From Martelella sp. AD-3 (lineage in GTDB: Bacteria; Pseudomonadota; Alphaproteobacteria; Rhizobiales; Rhizobiaceae): a stretch of 64,000 nt of DNA. The notes beneath the pieces were generated by a model. That model had not been told where the DNA came from and did no database searches. It was given only the letters and a program-made list of their open reading frames with translations. Where the stretch lies: positions 2,604,001 through 2,668,000 of the forward strand of contig NZ_CP014275.1 in assembly GCF_001578105.1 (NCBI RefSeq), given 5' to 3'. The translations under genes and the position numbers were made by a program. Below, piece by piece: positions 55,873-64,000 of the stretch; positions within the stretch are counted from its first letter, which is position 1, and each line of letters opens with the position of its first letter.

Positions 55873-57414
55873 TCAGTCGACCGAAACTTCCCATACGCGG
55901 GGATTGCCCTGCCAAACGGGGGAGCCCTCGAGGCTCGCGGTCGCGGCCCAGATGTCGACCATGTCGTACATGAACAGGCCCGGCATATCCTCGAGCATCA
56001 GCGTGTGGAAATCGTCGAAGATCTGCTGGCGCTTTTCCTGATCGGTTTCGCGATAGGCGGCGTCGAGCAGTTCAACCGCTTTCGGGTTCTCCCACATCAG
56101 CGATGTGTTCTCGTCCTTGTCGCCGACATAGAAGCTCATCATCAGCGCCGGATCGAGGCGCGGGGAGACCGACTGCGAGATCACCTGGTAATTGCCCGAG
56201 CGGCGGCGTTCCACCTGGGTGGCGTAGTCGAGCACCTCGATCTGAACGTTGAGGCCGGCCTGCTGCATCATCGCCTGGGCGATGATCGCCGCCGGATAGC
56301 TCGGCACATTGCCGCGGCGGTTGGCGATGATGGAGATCGGCTCGCCGTTATAGCCGGCGTCCTTCAGTTCCTTCTTTGCCGCCTCGATGTCATAAGGCAG
56401 GCACTCTTGCTGGGTCTCACTGTAATAGATCGAGTTGGTCGCGATCATCGAGCAGTTGGGCGTGCCGGTTCCGTTGGAGGCGGCGGCGACCAGCTGCGGC
56501 AGATCGAGCGCCATGGCCATGGCGCGGCGGACGCCCGGATTGGCGAGCACCGGATCGCGGGTCTGCATATAGAACAGGTTCTTGCCGTTGTTGACGGCGA
56601 CGATCAGCTTGCTGTCATCGCGGTCCTCGAATTCCGGCATCAGATCCGGAGAGACTTCGGCGAGATCGAGCACGCCGGACTGGATGCCGGCCTTCACCGT
56701 CGAGGCGTCGGGAACGACCATGAACTTGACGCCGTCGGCGAGCGGGTTCTTGGCGCCGACCGTGCCGTCCGGCGCGCCGTCGTTTTCCGGCGAGACATAG
56801 GCGTCGTTCTTGGCGAGATGGACATACTCGCCCTTCTTCCACTCGTCCCACTTGAACGGGCCCGTGCCGATCGGTGCTGCGAAGCTGCCATCCTCGCCCA
56901 CGGATTTCGGCGAGATGATGCCGGTAAAGCCGCATTCCGGGCGGGCCATGAGGCCGAGGAAGACCGCCGAGGGCTCGGCAATCGTCATCGTCACGGTGGC
57001 GTCATCGACCTTCTCGATGCCGGTCAGCTTGACCACGCGGCTGCCGTCGAAATCCGGCAGGCAGCGCCATTTGCCGTCGGCATCCATGTAGCGGTTCATG
57101 GACCAGACCACATCATCGGCGGTCATCTTGTCGCCATTGTGGAAGGTGACGTCATCGCGCAGCGTAAATGTGTAGGTCAGCCCGTCATCAGACATGGCGA
57201 CGGATTTGGCGAGAAGCGGCTCAACCGCGCCATCCTCGGTGTAGCCGACGAGGCCTTCGAGAATGTGCATCATGATTGCGTCGGTATTGCCGTCGCGGTT
57301 GACGCCCGGATCGTTGGAGCGCAGGTCGGAGGAGAGCGCGACGACGATGTCGCGCGCTGCCGCCGTCTGGGTGAGCGCCGCCAGCATCACGCCGGCAAGG
57401 AGTAGTTTCTTCAT
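55873..57414 (-). CDS. Peptide-type ABC transporter solute-binding protein (SBP_bac_5)
   Basis: A periplasmic peptide-binding protein of 513 residues. A Sec signal peptide (KKLLLAGVMLAALTQTAAAR) precedes the SBP_bac_5 fold: DIVVALSSDLRSNDPGVNRD, LLAKSVAMSDDGLTYTFTLR, VTFHNGDKMTADDVVWSMNR and IGTGPFKWDEWKKGEYV. It delivers the substrate to the permeases encoded upstream. It lies 38 bp after the serine hydrolase gene. Confidence 0.9.
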   Translation of the reverse strand: MKKLLLAGVMLAALTQTAAARDIVVALSSDLRSNDPGVNRDGNTDAIMMHILEGLVGYTEDGAVEPLLAKSVAMSDDGLTYTFTLRDDVTFHNGDKMTADDVVWSMNRYMDADGKWRCLPDFDGSRVVKLTGIEKVDDATVTMTIAEPSAVFLGLMARPECGFTGIISPKSVGEDGSFAAPIGTGPFKWDEWKKGEYVHLAKNDAYVSPENDGAPDGTVGAKNPLADGVKFMVVPDASTVKAGIQSGVLDLAEVSPDLMPEFEDRDDSKLIVAVNNGKNLFYMQTRDPVLANPGVRRAMAMALDLPQLVAAASNGTGTPNCSMIATNSIYYSETQQECLPYDIEAAKKELKDAGYNGEPISIIANRRGNVPSYPAAIIAQAMMQQAGLNVQIEVLDYATQVERRRSGNYQVISQSVSPRLDPALMMSFYVGDKDENTSLMWENPKAVELLDAAYRETDQEKRQQIFDDFHTLMLEDMPGLFMYDMVDIWAATASLEGSPVWQGNPRVWEVSVD

Positions 57415-57452
57415 GTTTATCCCTCTTTGCTGTTGGTTCTGTTTTCAGGCCT

Positions 57453-58313
57453 TCAAAGTCCGGTGAAACAGGCGCGGGCGAGCCGGCCGATCGTCTCGAG
57501 TGCCACCGTGTAGCCGGGAAGCCCGTCCGGCATGGTGAGCGGTACCCCGTCCGTATAGGCGGCGAGGATGAAGAGCGGCGCGCCGTCGCGATAGACGATG
57601 CCCGCATCCATGCGCCCGCGCTTGCCCCTTCCGCCCTTGCTGGCGATCACGGTATCGAAGGGAAGGCGCGAATGGATGCCGTAGCGCAGCACCTGCGATT
57701 TCAGCATCTTCAGCGCGAAGGCGGATAGGTCCTGCGAAATGCCGAGCTTGGCCGAGGCATCGGCGTCCGTCTGGGCGGCAAGGATCGTGTCGAGCAGCAT
57801 CACCTGGTCGGCGGCCGTCGTCACCGTCACCGCGTCGAGCGGGTGGTCGTGCGGCAGCGCGATCGGCGGGATCAGGAAGCGGTGACGGGTGCCGGTCATG
57901 CCGATCGCCGCGCAATAGGCCTGAACCTCCTCCAGCGTCAGACGCTCGAACACCATATGGGTGCAGACATTGTCGGAAAGCGTGATCATGCCGGCGATCG
58001 CATCGCGCAATGACAGGATCATGCCGGGCGTCATGTGGCGCAACACGCCGCTCGCCACCTGCTCGGCGTGATGCGGCTCGTAGACGATCTTCTCGTCGAA
58101 GCTCAGCCGCCCGTCCCCGATCGCCTTCAGCGCCGCCATCATGATCGAGATCTTGCGGGTCGAGGCCGACGGCGTTTCCTCGGTCGCGCCGCGCTCGATG
58201 GTTTCGCCGGTCACGAGGTTCTTGACCTTGAAGCGGACGGTGAAGTCCTGCGCATCGCAGATTTTCGCGAGTTCGGCGGCCGTCAATGCCGTTTTTTCGG
58301 TTCGTTCAGTCAT
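57453..58313 (-). CDS. Cytoplasmic serine hydrolase of the class A beta-lactamase fold
   Basis: A 286-residue serine hydrolase. The class A beta-lactamase motifs are present: SxxK as S51-TR-K54 (SASTRKIS), SDN at residues 113-115 (TLSDNVCTHM) and KGG at about 226-228 (IASKGGRGKRG) in place of KTG. There is no signal peptide, so unlike a resistance enzyme it should act inside the cell. It lies within the peptide importer operon, directly after the ATPase gene (1-bp gap), pointing to processing of an imported peptide or beta-lactam-like amide. The ATG at 58313 is where homology begins. Confidence 0.8.
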   Translation of the reverse strand: MTERTEKTALTAAELAKICDAQDFTVRFKVKNLVTGETIERGATEETPSASTRKISIMMAALKAIGDGRLSFDEKIVYEPHHAEQVASGVLRHMTPGMILSLRDAIAGMITLSDNVCTHMVFERLTLEEVQAYCAAIGMTGTRHRFLIPPIALPHDHPLDAVTVTTAADQVMLLDTILAAQTDADASAKLGISQDLSAFALKMLKSQVLRYGIHSRLPFDTVIASKGGRGKRGRMDAGIVYRDGAPLFILAAYTDGVPLTMPDGLPGYTVALETIGRLARACFTGL

Positions 58314-58314
58314 A

Positions 58315-59940
58315 TCACTCCTCCAGCCGCCATTTGAGCTTGACGCCGCCGGTCTCGTTGAAATCGAGCGCGGGAATGGCCGACAGCAGCCGCTGCGTAT
58401 AGGCATGCTGCGGACGGTCGAAGATCTCGTCGCGCGGGCCTTCCTCGACGATATTGCCGTGCTGCATCACGATCACCCGGTCGGCGATCTGCTCGACCAC
58501 GGAAAGGTCGTGGCTGATGAACAGGCAGGAAAAGCCGTGCTTTTTCTGCAGGTCGGCGAACAGCGCCAGCACCTGCGCCCTCACCGTCACATCGAGCGCG
58601 GACACCGGCTCGTCGGCGATCAGCAGTTTCGGCTCGCGCACAACGGCGCGGGCGATCGCAACGCGCTGGCGCTGGCCGCCGGAAAGCTCGTGCGGCAGCC
58701 GTTCGGCGAATTCGCCGGGCAGGCCCACTTCGGCCAGGGTCGCGAGCGCCCGCCTGCGCCGCTCGGCGGCGCTCAGCCCCGGCATTGTGCGCAGCGCCTC
58801 TTCGACGAGTTTCACGATCGTCATGCGAGGGTCGAGCGACGAATACGGGTCCTGGAACACCATCTGGCAGTTCTGCCGATAGTGCGCCCAGTCCCGTTCG
58901 CGCGGCTTGCCGTTAAAGAGGATATCGCCCGACGTCTGATGGATGAGGCCGGCAATGGTGCGGCCGAGCGTGGTCTTGCCGGAGCCCGAGCCGCCGACCA
59001 GCGCCACCACCTCGCCCTGGCGGATATCGACCGAGACGCCGTGCAGGGCGCGCTTGGCCTGGCCTTTTCGAAACAGCGCGCCGGCCTTGTGATAGTCGAC
59101 GATCACGTTTTCGACGGACAGCACCGGCGTATCGTCCGGCGGGAATGCCCGGGTTTCACCGCGCCCCGGCAGCGATGACAGCAGCTTGCGGGTATAGGCA
59201 TGCTGCGGGTTTGTCAGAATGTCGTCGGTGGTGCCGCTTTCGACCACGACGCCCTTTTCCATCACCGCGATGCGGCTGGTATAGCGCGCCACCATCGGCA
59301 GGTCGTGGCTGATCAGGAGCACCGCCGTGCCTTCGGCGCGGGTAAGCTCCACCATCAGCTCCATCACGTCGCGCTGGATCACCGCGTCGAGCGCCGTGGT
59401 CGGCTCGTCGGCGATGAGCAGCGCCGGCTTCAAAAGCATCACCGAGGCGAGCATGATGCGCTGGCGCATGCCGCCGGAAAACTCGTGCGGATAGGCCGTA
59501 AGCGCGCCCTTCGGATCGACGATGCCGACCCTTTCCAGCATGGCGAGGATCGCGTCCCGGCGCTTCTCACGCGAAAGCCCGGTGTGGAGCTTCAGCCCCT
59601 CCTCCAACTGCCGGCCGATGAGCATCGACGGGTTGAGCGAGGTCATCGGCTCCTGGAACACCATGCCGATCCGCGCGCCGCGCAGCGATCTCAGATCGCG
59701 CGGGCTCATGGTCAGCGTGTCGCGGCCCTCGAACACGGTCTCGCCGCTCACCGGCGTGATGCCGGCGGGCAGAAGCGACATCAGCGCGCGGGTCGCCAGC
59801 GTCTTGCCGGAGCCGGATTCGCCGACAATGCCGAAGATCTCACCGGGGCGGACATCGAAGGAGACATTGTCGACGAGCTTGACGCCATTGCCGAGGGAAA
59901 GCGTCAGGCCGCGGACGGAAAGGAGAAGATCCCTCATCAT
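58315..59940 (-). CDS. Fused dipeptide ABC ATPase (two nucleotide-binding domains)
   Basis: A 541-residue protein that joins the DppD- and DppF-type ATPases in one chain. The first half has Walker A GESGSGKTLATRAL and signature FSGGMRQRIMLAS, with LLIADEPTTALDAV; the second has GGSGSGKTTLGRTI and LSGGQRQRVAIARAV with LLIADEPVSALDVT. Both halves look active. Its first ATG overlaps the permease stop (ATGA); a second ATG is one codon further. Cytoplasmic, coupling to the two permeases. Confidence 0.92.
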   Translation of the reverse strand: MMRDLLLSVRGLTLSLGNGVKLVDNVSFDVRPGEIFGIVGESGSGKTLATRALMSLLPAGITPVSGETVFEGRDTLTMSPRDLRSLRGARIGMVFQEPMTSLNPSMLIGRQLEEGLKLHTGLSREKRRDAILAMLERVGIVDPKGALTAYPHEFSGGMRQRIMLASVMLLKPALLIADEPTTALDAVIQRDVMELMVELTRAEGTAVLLISHDLPMVARYTSRIAVMEKGVVVESGTTDDILTNPQHAYTRKLLSSLPGRGETRAFPPDDTPVLSVENVIVDYHKAGALFRKGQAKRALHGVSVDIRQGEVVALVGGSGSGKTTLGRTIAGLIHQTSGDILFNGKPRERDWAHYRQNCQMVFQDPYSSLDPRMTIVKLVEEALRTMPGLSAAERRRRALATLAEVGLPGEFAERLPHELSGGQRQRVAIARAVVREPKLLIADEPVSALDVTVRAQVLALFADLQKKHGFSCLFISHDLSVVEQIADRVIVMQHGNIVEEGPRDEIFDRPQHAYTQRLLSAIPALDFNETGGVKLKWRLEE

Positions 59941-60755
59941 TTCAGCCCCCTCATGCGCGGGTCGAGACGGTCGCGCAGCGCGTCGCCCAGAAGATTGATG
60001 CCGAGAAGCGTGAGCGCGATGCAGAGGCCGGGGAAAACGCCGAGCCAGACGGCCTGCTCGATGAACGGCCGGCCGGCGGCCAGCATGTTGCCCCAGGTGG
60101 GCGCCGGCGGCGGCACGCCGAGGCCGAGGAAGGAGAGCGCGCTTTCCGACAGGATCGCCCAGCCGAACATGGTGGTCGCCAGCACCGACATCGGCGCCAG
60201 GCAATTGGGCAGGATGTGGCGGAACACCGTGTAGAACTCGCTGTTGCCCATCAGCTTCGAGGCTTCGATGAATTCGGCTTCGCGCAGCGTCATCACCACG
60301 CCGCGCACCAGTCGCGCCATCGACGGCGTATAGGCGATGCCGAGCGCGAAGATGATGCCATACTGGTTTGCGCCGAAGACGGCGAGCAGGCCGAGCGCCA
60401 GGAGGATGCCCGGAAAGGCGAGCAGCGCATTGTTGACGGCCATGATCAGACCGTCCGTCAGGCCGCGCGCATAGCCGCTGACGAGGCCGATCAGCGTGCC
60501 CATGACAATTGTGAAGGTGACCGTCAGCGTGCCGATCCACACGCTTGCCCCGGCGCCGACCATGATCCGGCTCAGCACGTCGCGGCCGAACTCGTCCGTT
60601 CCCATCCAGTGGGCCAGGCTCGGCGGCTTCAGCCGGGCGACGAAATCGAGCTTGAGCGGGTCGTAGGGCGTCCAGAACGCGCCGATAAGGGCGACGATAA
60701 GCAGGAGCGCAATCAGGAAACCGCCGATCGCGGCATTATAGGACAGTTTTCTCAT
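59937..60755 (-). CDS. DppC-type ABC permease
   Basis: A 272-residue permease with about six membrane segments. The N-terminal WMGTDEFGRDVLSRIMVGAG and the coupling EAA-type loop EFIEASKLMGNSEFYTVFRH are typical of DppC/OppC, as is the C-terminal LGINLLGDALRDRLDPRMRG. The ATG at 60755 overlaps the DppB stop by 4 bp. Confidence 0.92.
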   Translation of the reverse strand: MRKLSYNAAIGGFLIALLLIVALIGAFWTPYDPLKLDFVARLKPPSLAHWMGTDEFGRDVLSRIMVGAGASVWIGTLTVTFTIVMGTLIGLVSGYARGLTDGLIMAVNNALLAFPGILLALGLLAVFGANQYGIIFALGIAYTPSMARLVRGVVMTLREAEFIEASKLMGNSEFYTVFRHILPNCLAPMSVLATTMFGWAILSESALSFLGLGVPPPAPTWGNMLAAGRPFIEQAVWLGVFPGLCIALTLLGINLLGDALRDRLDPRMRGLK

Positions 60756-61696
60756 TGTGCCGTCACCCGGGGATCGAACAGCGGATAGAACAGGTCGATG
60801 ATCAGGTTGACGACGACATAGGAGAGCGCCACGAACAGCAGGCAGCCCTGGATGACCGGGTAATCCCGCTGGAAGATGCTGTCGACCATCAGCCGGCCGA
60901 GGCCGGGGATCGAGAACACGGTCTCGATCACCGCGATGCCGCCGAGCAGATTGCCGAGAATGAGGCCGATCATCGTCCAGGTCGGGCCAAAGGCATTCTT
61001 GAAGGCGTGACGCCACAGAACCGCCATTTCGGAAAGCCCCTTGGCGCGGGCATGGGTGATGTAGTCAAGCCGCAGGACTTCCAGCGTCGAGGCGCGGGCC
61101 ATGCGCAGCAGCACGCCCATCTCGTGCATGACGAGGGTCGCCACCGGCATGATGATGTAGATCAGCCCCTCGGTGAAATTGTCGCGCAGCGACACATAGC
61201 CGAGCACCGGCAGCCAGCCGAGCTTCAGGCCGAACAGAAGGAGAAGCAGCAGGCCGAGCCAGAAGGTCGGTATAGAGAGAAGCAGCGTCGCCGTTCCGAC
61301 AAGAGCGAGGTCCGTCACCGAATTCTGCCGCCACGCGGCGATGATCCCGGCGGGCACGGCGAGAATGGCGGCCAGCACCACCGCGATCAGCACGATCTCG
61401 CCGCTGATGACGAAGCGCGCGGCGACGAGCGGCAGCACCGGCTCGTCATTGACGATCGAGCGGCCGAGATCGCCGGAGAGCGCGTTTTCGCTCCAGATCA
61501 GGAATTGCTGCGGGAGCGGCTTGTCGAGACCGAGTTCCGTCTGCAGTTCGGCGATCTGCCTGTCATCGGCCATGTCGCCGAGCATCAGGGCTGCCGGATC
61601 GCCGGGAATGAGACGGATCAGCCCGAACACGGCAATCGAAACGATGATCACCGTCGGTATCGCCATCGCGACGCGATGGAGGAAGAATCTCAGCAT
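60752..61696 (-). CDS. DppB-type ABC permease
   Basis: A 314-residue permease: RLIPGDPAALMLGDMADDRQ and ELGLDKPLPQQFLIWSENAL of the DppB N-terminus, and the coupling loop DYITHARAKGLSEMAVLWRH. It is the first gene of the importer operon dppB-dppC-dppDF-hydrolase-SBP-M20. The upstream 270 bp hold a RIME1-like element and the LysR gene, encoded on the same strand, so the operon promoter probably lies at 61697-61863. Confidence 0.92.
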   Translation of the reverse strand: MLRFFLHRVAMAIPTVIIVSIAVFGLIRLIPGDPAALMLGDMADDRQIAELQTELGLDKPLPQQFLIWSENALSGDLGRSIVNDEPVLPLVAARFVISGEIVLIAVVLAAILAVPAGIIAAWRQNSVTDLALVGTATLLLSIPTFWLGLLLLLLFGLKLGWLPVLGYVSLRDNFTEGLIYIIMPVATLVMHEMGVLLRMARASTLEVLRLDYITHARAKGLSEMAVLWRHAFKNAFGPTWTMIGLILGNLLGGIAVIETVFSIPGLGRLMVDSIFQRDYPVIQGCLLFVALSYVVVNLIIDLFYPLFDPRVTAQ

Positions 61697-61863
61697 CGGA
61701 ACCCCTCTGAGACCTGCCTTTTGCGGCGGCAGGCTTGCTTATTGACAAAAGTATGACAAAGCCAAAAACTTGCCGCAATACTATGAATTTTTTCATAGTT
61801 ATATGCAGCCGCGCGCACCGTCCATCGGCACGTTCCGGCGAGAAAACCGGCAGCGCGGAACGT

Positions 61864-61970
61864 CTAGCGCATCGGCCCGAAAATCGGAATCGATTTTCGG
61901 AAAGCACGATGCGTAGATTCAATAGGTTAGAGCGTCCTTTGTGCGTCCGAATGGACGCACGGCGCTCTAG
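61864..61970. repeat. RIME1-like palindromic element, copy D
   Basis: The same two-palindrome element as copies B and C, in the orientation of A and C. Its right end supplies the TAG stop of the LysR gene. It separates LysR from the importer operon. Confidence 0.87.
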
Positions 61971-62872
61971 TCGTCCACCTGCGAGCGCTCGATCTGGCGC
62001 TTCAGCGCCGCCATCAGCCCTTTGGCGGCAAGCGACATCGGCACGCCCTCGGCCGACGCGATCCCGAAGCGCTGCGTCAGCTTCGGCTCGAAGACCCGCT
62101 GCACCACGGGCAGGTGCCTGTAGAGATTGGCATAGAAACTGCTGGCAAGCGCGATCCCCAGCCCCTCGGCGGCATAGGCGCAGGCGGAGGAGTTGGAATG
62201 GGTTTCGATGCGCACGTCTGGGCGGACGGCCTCGTTCTGCAACAGCCGGTCGAGCATCACCCGGTGGGCGCGCAGCCGGCCGAGCATGATCAGCGGCTCG
62301 CCGCGCAGGTCCTCGGGCCGGATGACATCGCGCGCGGCCAGCCGGTGGTCGCGGTGCATGACGGCGACGCTGCGGCCCTCGGCGACGATCTCGAGGCGAA
62401 TGCCCGGTCCGATTTCGCCCTCATGGCGCAGAAAGCCGAAATCGATCACCCGCTGGTCGATCATCCGCTGGATGGTCATGGTTGTCTCGAAGAAGGTCTC
62501 GACCCTGACGCCGGGAAAGCCGTCCCGGTAGTCCTTCAGCATGGCGGGGGCGAAGTTCTCCCACATGCTGCTGGGCAGGCCGATGCGGACGACCTCCGTC
62601 TCCGACGCGCCGGTGCGGATTTCATCGGCAATCTGGCTGAAACGGGCCAGGTTGAGAAGCACGGTCTTCGCCTCCTCTTCCAGCGTCCGCGCCTCGGGCG
62701 TCGGCACCAGCCGCCCCTTGACGCGCTGAAACAGCGTCAGGTCGAGATCGGATTCGAGCTGCTGGATGAGACGGCTGACGCCCGACTGGCTGAGACCGGT
62801 GCTCCTGGCCGCGCTCATCGTCGAACCGGTCGAGAGCACCGCACGGAAGACTTCGAGCTGCTTGATGTTCAT
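61967..62872 (-). CDS. LysR-family transcriptional regulator
   Basis: A 301-residue LysR-type regulator. The N-terminal winged helix-turn-helix is MNIKQLEVFRAVLSTGSTMS followed by AARSTGLSQSGVSRLIQQLE, and the effector-binding domain has LEIVAEGRSVAVMHRDHRLA and ETHSNSSACAYAAEGLGIAL. It is encoded just upstream of the peptide importer operon on the same strand and probably responds to the imported compound or a derivative. The last codon and stop come from the RIME1-like element (SQVDD end), so its C-terminus may have been trimmed. Confidence 0.9.
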   Translation of the reverse strand: MNIKQLEVFRAVLSTGSTMSAARSTGLSQSGVSRLIQQLESDLDLTLFQRVKGRLVPTPEARTLEEEAKTVLLNLARFSQIADEIRTGASETEVVRIGLPSSMWENFAPAMLKDYRDGFPGVRVETFFETTMTIQRMIDQRVIDFGFLRHEGEIGPGIRLEIVAEGRSVAVMHRDHRLAARDVIRPEDLRGEPLIMLGRLRAHRVMLDRLLQNEAVRPDVRIETHSNSSACAYAAEGLGIALASSFYANLYRHLPVVQRVFEPKLTQRFGIASAEGVPMSLAAKGLMAALKRQIERSQVDD

Positions 62873-63024
62873 GCGATGTCGTCTCTCGGCGCGTTAATCT
62901 GCCGTCGGAAGGTTAAGCCATCCGCGCCGCGCTGTCATGCGGCAGGCGGGACGATGACCCGAGGCCGAAATCGCGGTCCCTGCAGCCAGCGGCCGCGCGC
63001 CGAAACAAAAAGAAGGTGGGAACC

Positions 63025-63098
63025 TGGAGCGGGTAGCGGGAATCGAACCCGCATATTCAGCTTGGAAGGCTGCTGCTCTACCATTGAGCTATACCCGC
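63025..63098 (-). tRNA. tRNA-Gly (anticodon TCC)
   Basis: A 74-nt tRNA. The acceptor stem is GCGGGTA/TACCCGC, the D arm GCTC...GAGC, the anticodon loop CTTCCAA with TCC, and the T arm GCGGG-TTCGATT-CCCGC. The 3' CCA is encoded. It is followed by tRNA-Tyr upstream in the same orientation. Confidence 0.95.
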
Positions 63099-63116
63099 GC
63101 AAACGTCAGGCGCCGG

Positions 63117-63201
63117 TGGTGGAGGAGGTTGGATTCGAACCAACGTAGACTAAGTCAACGGATTTACAGTCCGTCCGTTTTAACCACTCACGCACTCCTC
63201 C
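63117..63201 (-). tRNA. tRNA-Tyr (anticodon GTA)
   Basis: An 85-nt class II tRNA. The acceptor stem is GGAGGAG/CTCCTCC, the anticodon loop contains CTGTAAA with GTA, and a long variable arm precedes the T arm (TTGGTTCGAATCCAA). The 3' CCA is encoded. It lies 18 bp from tRNA-Gly, so the pair is transcribed together. Confidence 0.95.
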
Positions 63202-63428
63202 AGTACCAGCCTGGACGGCAGTCATGCCTTGGATCGTTCGCCGCTGCCCGTTGGCTTTGGCGATGTCGATCTGCGCCGCGTATATGACCGGCCCGCCCCG
63301 CTCTGTCAACACGGCGCGGCAGAAAAAAATGACAGAAAAATCACAGCCGCATGCCGGACCGCGCGCTTTCCCCGTTCTTGCGCCGGAATGGCCTAGCCTC
63401 CCGCCGCGGCGGGCCTTATAACGGGCGC

Positions 63429-64000
63429 ATGAGCAAAAAAGATGACCAGAACGGCTCCCCCAGGGACGCCCATTACGCCAAGCTCCGACGCGCCCACCGC
63501 GACAACAAGCGTGCGCGCGGCGATCTGCCCCCTGCCCCGGCCCGACAGGGCAAGCGCGGACCGGCCGACCCGCTGCCCGTCAGCGGCGACGAGGTGCTGC
63601 TTTACGGCCTGCACACCGTCCGCGCGGCGATCGAGAACCCCGAGCGCAAGCTGATCTCGCTGAAGGTGACGCAGAACGCCCTTGCCCGGCTGACCGACGG
63701 GCTGGCGCTGCCGGAGAGCCTCCCCGTCGAGATCGTGCGCCCGCGCGAGATCGACGATATTCTCGGCGAGGACGCCATCCATCAGGGGGTGATGCTGAAG
63801 ACGCTGGTGCTTCCCGTGCGCCGTCTCGATGCGCTGAATGACAGCCCGCTGCTGCTCGTGCTCGATCAGGTGACCGATCCGCACAATGTCGGCGCGATCC
63901 TGCGTTCGGCCGTCGCCTTTTCCGCCGGCGCGGTGATCACCACCATGCGCCATAGCCCGGCCGAATCGGGCGTGCTCGCCAAATCGGCCTCCGGCGCGCT
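63429..64000 (+). CDS. rlmB: RlmB, 23S rRNA 2'-O-ribose methyltransferase (3' end outside window)
   Basis: SpoU/TrmH-family methyltransferase that modifies 23S rRNA (G2251 in Escherichia coli). 190 codons are visible. A basic, disordered N-terminus (KLRRAHRDNKRARGDLP) is followed by the substrate-binding domain (EVLLYGLHTVRAAIENPERK) and the start of the SPOUT fold with LVLDQVTDPHNVGAILRSAV and HSPAESGVLAKSASGA. The rest lies beyond the right edge. It diverges from the tRNA pair. Confidence 0.92.
   Translation, partial: MSKKDDQNGSPRDAHYAKLRRAHRDNKRARGDLPPAPARQGKRGPADPLPVSGDEVLLYGLHTVRAAIENPERKLISLKVTQNALARLTDGLALPESLPVEIVRPREIDDILGEDAIHQGVMLKTLVLPVRRLDALNDSPLLLVLDQVTDPHNVGAILRSAVAFSAGAVITTMRHSPAESGVLAKSASGA

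Noticed and set aside
57453..58313. Beta-lactam resistance gene
   Set aside because: The class A-like motifs are present, but there is no signal peptide, KTG is replaced by KGG, and the gene is embedded in a peptide uptake operon. A metabolic role is more likely.
63025..63201. tRNA-borne integration site of a genomic island
   Set aside because: Both tRNAs are intact, and no integrase or partial tRNA repeat is seen on either side.

Overview
The window is GC-rich and almost fully coding. It looks like chromosomal DNA of an alphaproteobacterium of the order Hyphomicrobiales (Rhizobiaceae or a close family). The grounds are a feuN/feuP/feuQ set next to the cytochrome c maturation genes, a MucR/Ros zinc-finger regulator, a divK-pleD-type pair, four roughly 107-bp two-palindrome elements resembling the rhizobial RIME1 family, and a complete gene transfer agent (GTA) head-tail cluster. 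I cannot name the genus from sequence alone.

Layout. 1-3.1 kb (minus): ccmI-ccmE-ccmF, ccmF cut by the window edge. 3.2-6.1 kb (minus): a lipoprotein, then feuQ, feuP and a feuN-like periplasmic protein. 6.2-21.1 kb (minus): the GTA cluster, in transcription order gp1 (small-terminase-like), gp2 (large terminase), a non-GTA Dabb gene, portal, protease, capsid, connectors, tail proteins, two tail-assembly-chaperone-type genes, tape measure, gp12-gp15 (baseplate, hub, peptidase, host-specificity protein) and a small membrane protein. 21.3-22.2 kb: an AhpD-like protein and a UPF0260 protein. 22.4-27.7 kb (plus): a branched-chain-amino-acid-type ABC importer. 27.8-31.6 kb: a DUF2336 protein, DUF1491, a peptidoglycan-binding membrane protein, DUF5330 and sufE. 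31.6-33.3 kb (minus): a DUF6456 protein, a DnaA-domain-IV-only protein and MucR. 33.6-39.6 kb (minus): a seven-gene Mrp/Mnh/Pha cation/proton antiporter. 39.8-45.6 kb: msrB, a degenerate PleD-like protein with divK, DUF3572, a HAD hydrolase, dinB and an M23 lipoprotein. 45.8-53.9 kb: gatA/GNAT/gatC, a UPF0173 hydrolase, ruvX, an auxin-efflux-type carrier, a VOC protein, tuf and a GGDEF cyclase. 54.3-62.9 kb (minus): a LysR regulator and a dipeptide-type ABC importer operon carrying a cytoplasmic beta-lactamase-fold hydrolase and an M20 amidohydrolase. 63.0-64.0 kb: tRNA-Gly, tRNA-Tyr and the start of rlmB.

The most interesting theme is control and expression of the GTA. Intrinsic terminators face the direction of GTA transcription just before gp1, after the inserted Dabb gene and after the capsid gene. 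About 11 kb away lies a DnaA-domain/DUF6456 gene pair that resembles the GafY/GafZ activator and antiterminator pair of Caulobacter. One tail-chaperone ORF (gp10.1) has no ordinary start codon and overlaps gp10 in the -1 frame, which suggests a frameshifted fusion. Two RIME1-like palindromic elements sit inside the GTA operon, each supplying a gene's stop codon. All functional statements rest on reading the translations and motifs; no database search was run.
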